Below, piece by piece: positions 24,417 through 26,347 of a stretch of 26,347 bases of DNA. A program made the position numbers and the translations under genes. The notes below the pieces were generated by a model. The model searched no databases, was not told the origin of the DNA, and saw nothing but the letters and a program-made list of their open reading frames with translations. Each line of letters starts with the position of its first letter. The stretch's first letter is position 1. The DNA comes from Planctomycetaceae bacterium (lineage in GTDB: Bacteria > Planctomycetota > Planctomycetia > Pirellulales > Thermoguttaceae), in contig JAITKS010000144.1 in NCBI GenBank assembly GCA_031278315.1, forward strand, positions 1-26,347. Direction: 5' to 3'.

Positions 24417-25958
24417 ATGACACACAATAAAATACGAGAAGATTTGCTTGCAATTTGGCAGGCTGGAGTCGACGGCGTTTGTACAGATAAATTGATCCGC
24501 AACAACGTTACATTGATTGAACCAAATGACAAACGTAATATCGATAAACGAAATTATAGTATCGAAATTGGTAACGAAACAAGTTGTGAACAATATTCTC
24601 TTTCGGAAATAGACCGCATTATTGTCGTTGGCGGCGGTAAAGCGTCGGGCGGAATGGCGGAAAGTTTAACAAAAATATTAGAGCCGATTTCCGAAAGCGT
24701 CGAGATTTCCGGATGGGTTAATGTTCCGAATGATTGCGTTAAACCATTGAACAAAATATATCTTCATGCCGCACGTCCTGCCGGAATAAATGAACCGACA
24801 GAAGAAGCTGTAACAGGTACAAATGAAATTATTCGGATTCTGAAATCTACTACGAAATTTGATTTATGTATTTGTCTTATTTCAGGCGGCGGTTCGGCGT
24901 TGTTGCCTGCTCCGGTTGCAGAAATTTCGCTTCAAGATAAATGCGGATTGATTCGATTCTTGAACGCAGCGGGAGCAACTATTCAAGAAATTAATTCTGT
25001 ACGAAAAATAATTAGTAGAATTAAAGGCGGCAGATTAAAACAAATCTGTCGAGGAAAACGTTTGATTAGTTTAATATTATCAGATGTAATTGGTGATCCG
25101 CTTGATGTAATCGCATCGGGAATGACTGTTGACAGCAAAAGTACCGCAGAGGAAGCTGTAAATGTGTTGCGAAAATTTATGCCGAATCAATCAGAATTAT
25201 CGTTACAAAAAATAAACTTGCAAAGAATATTTGACTATGTAACTTTACAGGCGGTTCTAACAAAAAATTCAAGAGAGAGCAATTTAAGAATTTCTAAAAT
25301 AAAAACGTCGAATAGCGGGAATGTCGAACCTGTCGAATCTGTCGAACCTGTCGAACCTGTCGAATTGCTGGACAAAATTTTTGATGATGAAGGCGGATTT
25401 GTCCGCAATATAGTTATTGGCAATAATGCGTTAGCAGTTGAAGCAGCAGGTATGGAAGCAGAACGGAGAGGCTACAAACAAACGATGTTTTCAGCGTTAA
25501 TTTCAGATGAAGCAGAGAATGTAGGCAGAGAGTTGATTCAAATGTGTTTTGAAATGGTTTCTGCGGGATTAGATTGTTTGGTTCATGGCGGCGAACCGGT
25601 AGTTAAATTAGTATCGTCTGAAATACGAGGTGTTGGAGGAAGAAATCAGCAATTAGTTTTAGCCGCCGTATGCGAGTTGATAAAAATATATGGAGACAAA
25701 ATGATCCCGTTAGCAATACTTTCAGCCGGCACCGATGGAGAAGACGGACCAACAGATGCTGCCGGCGCATGGATTGATCCAATCGCGTGGGAATTATTAG
25801 TAAACAAAATAAAACAAGACTCAAATTTCAATCCGGAATCATTTCTTAATCGCAATGACGCTTACAATTTTTTCAAACAATTGAATACATTAATCAAAAC
25901 AGGAATAACAGGAACAAACGTTTGTGATTTACGCATAGTAATCTATAAAAAAGAGTAA
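24417..25958 (+). CDS. Glycerate 2-kinase (GckA/TtuD, MOFRL family)
   Basis: This enzyme phosphorylates D-glycerate to 2-phosphoglycerate, feeding lower glycolysis from tartronate, hexarate or serine-type catabolism. The 513-residue protein has the N-terminal DUF4147 domain: V-V-G-G-G-K-A-S-G-G-M-A (70-81), S-G-G-G-S-A-L-L-P-A-P (156-166) and a variant of the usual N-x-V-R-K-H-L-S-x-x-K-G-G-R-L motif, here N-S-V-R-K-I-I-S-R-I-K-G-G-R-L (193-207). The C-terminal MOFRL domain shows G-V-G-G-R-N-Q-Q-L, S-A-G-T-D-G-E-D-G-P-T-D-A-A-G and T-G-T-N-V-C-D-L. It is longer than the usual 420-450 residues because of an inserted linker with V-E-P repeats (about 295-320) and an N-terminal insertion. His is replaced by Ile in the R-K-H-L-S motif. 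It reads toward a probable uxaC. Confidence 0.92.
   Translation: MTHNKIREDLLAIWQAGVDGVCTDKLIRNNVTLIEPNDKRNIDKRNYSIEIGNETSCEQYSLSEIDRIIVVGGGKASGGMAESLTKILEPISESVEISGWVNVPNDCVKPLNKIYLHAARPAGINEPTEEAVTGTNEIIRILKSTTKFDLCICLISGGGSALLPAPVAEISLQDKCGLIRFLNAAGATIQEINSVRKIISRIKGGRLKQICRGKRLISLILSDVIGDPLDVIASGMTVDSKSTAEEAVNVLRKFMPNQSELSLQKINLQRIFDYVTLQAVLTKNSRESNLRISKIKTSNSGNVEPVESVEPVEPVELLDKIFDDEGGFVRNIVIGNNALAVEAAGMEAERRGYKQTMFSALISDEAENVGRELIQMCFEMVSAGLDCLVHGGEPVVKLVSSEIRGVGGRNQQLVLAAVCELIKIYGDKMIPLAILSAGTDGEDGPTDAAGAWIDPIAWELLVNKIKQDSNFNPESFLNRNDAYNFFKQLNTLIKTGITGTNVCDLRIVIYKKE
25323..25367 (+). repeat. Five 9-bp units encoding Val-Glu-Pro repeats
   Basis: GTCGAACCT is repeated five times with small changes and encodes V-E-P, V-E-S, V-E-P, V-E-P, V-E-L. 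It lies in the linker between the two domains of glycerate 2-kinase. Confidence 0.85.
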
Positions 25959-26201
25959 AAAATATAAAATCGTGAAATATATGAAATATATGAAATATAC
26001 TATTCATACTTGAAGATTCGTTATTTGTTTTAAACAAAATCCGCCATGAAAGGGCGAATTCATAGACAATTTTTTGACTCAAAAACAAATTGTATTTATT
26101 AAAAAATATTGAAACGTTTATTGACAATATTTTAAATAAAAAAAAATAAAAAACGAATTTTAAAGTGTAATTGGTATATTATGAAAAAATAAATTATTTC
26201 A

Positions 26202-26216
26202 CTGATATATTAAAAA
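26202..26216 (+). repeat. Dispersed motif, CTGATATATTAAAAA copy
   Basis: The CG of the consensus tail is replaced by AA; preceded by TTTCA. Confidence 0.5.
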
Positions 26217-26250
26217 TATTTTGTGCGGTATTACATATTACAATTTCCTA

Positions 26251-26267
26251 CTGAATAGTTACGAATA
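26251..26267 (+). repeat. Dispersed motif, CTGAATAGTTACGAATA copy
   Basis: This is the second motif variant (AATAGTTACGAA), the same as in the inverted repeat at 13670, and is preceded by CCTA. It ends 32 bases before the start of the last gene. Confidence 0.55.
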
Positions 26268-26299
26268 TTTACGTAAAATTTAATTCATGTAATTTAATT

Positions 26300-26347
26300 A
26301 TGACAGAATTTATTACAGATAATTTTTTGCTTCAATCGGACGAAGCG
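26300..26347 (+). CDS. uxaC: Probable start of glucuronate isomerase (UxaC), truncated by the window
   Basis: Sixteen codons are visible, ATG at 26300: MTEFITDNFLLQSDEA. From memory, E. coli UxaC begins MTPFMTEDFLLDTEFA, and the match (M-T-x-F-x-T, then F-L-L, then an acidic residue and Ala in register) is close for so short a piece. UxaC isomerises D-glucuronate to fructuronate and D-galacturonate to tagaturonate, the first step of hexuronate breakdown. A glycerate 2-kinase immediately upstream fits sugar-acid catabolism. The start has no clear Shine-Dalgarno sequence. With only 16 residues this is a suggestion, not proof. Confidence 0.55.
   Translation, partial: MTEFITDNFLLQSDEA

Larger units (their letters stand above)
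25959..26299. other. 341-base gap before the partial last gene
   Basis: It holds three exact TGAAATATA units (25973-25999), a possible weak hairpin ACAATTT/AAATTGT (26066-26093) that could end the kinase transcript, and two dispersed motif copies. No gene or clear promoter is visible. Confidence 0.5.

Overview
The window is a very AT-rich stretch of bacterial chromosome with low gene density and long, repeat-filled gaps between genes. Two genes of outer-membrane assembly, lpxC and a Skp/OmpH-like chaperone, point to a Gram-negative cell plan. I infer a low-GC member of Planctomycetota (or a close PVC relative), because several features resemble what I know of that group: secreted proteins with a C-terminal Y-G-x-P-E-P motif and membrane anchor, a shortened MnmE-like GTPase, and large HEAT-repeat lipoproteins. 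No rRNA or complete tRNA gene is present, so this placement is not proven.

Layout. 1-2478 (minus) holds three tandem paralogues of an unrecognised, probably membrane-anchored secreted protein; the last is cut by the window edge. 2658-3012 (minus) is a small thioredoxin/glutaredoxin-like gene whose frame is broken by a perfect 13-bp tandem duplication. 3325-6660 (+) is a 1111-residue HEAT-repeat lipoprotein. 7146-8261 (+) is a secreted protein with an HEXXH zinc motif. 8446-9516 (+) is an RlmM-like rRNA 2'-O-methyltransferase. 9553-11414 (minus) encodes a class 1 dihydroorotate dehydrogenase and a COG0731-type radical SAM protein. 12209-13501 (+) is a secreted BON-domain protein with 30 consecutive Asn codons. 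13727-14925 (minus) has a VOC-fold protein and a Tat-exported cupin. 15632-22436 (minus) is a run of five genes: ABC-F ATPase, MnmE-like GTPase without the C-terminal Cys motif, CPBP intramembrane protease, LpxC and Skp/OmpH. 23256-25958 (+) has an orphan FliN/SpoA-domain protein and glycerate 2-kinase. The last 48 bases look like the start of a glucuronate isomerase gene (uxaC).

How the genes work together. Skp and LpxC both serve the outer membrane. Glycerate 2-kinase next to a probable uxaC suggests sugar-acid catabolism. Most other genes look like single units, and many lack a clear Shine-Dalgarno sequence. Five genes have a good one: those starting at 146 (minus), 7146, 12209, 14925 (minus) and 22436 (minus).

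The most unusual content is between the genes. A short motif (consensus CTGAWATATTACGAA, with a CTGAATAGTTACGAA variant) occurs about 12 times, in most of the larger gaps. A second, longer and foldable repeat family has three copies in the same orientation (14065, 21282, 23061). There are several strong inverted repeats (2537-2607, 13628-13684, 21547-21602, 22586-22625) and many short tandem duplications, three of which touch gene ends or break a frame. I found no CRISPR array, transposase, integrase or recognisable defence system.
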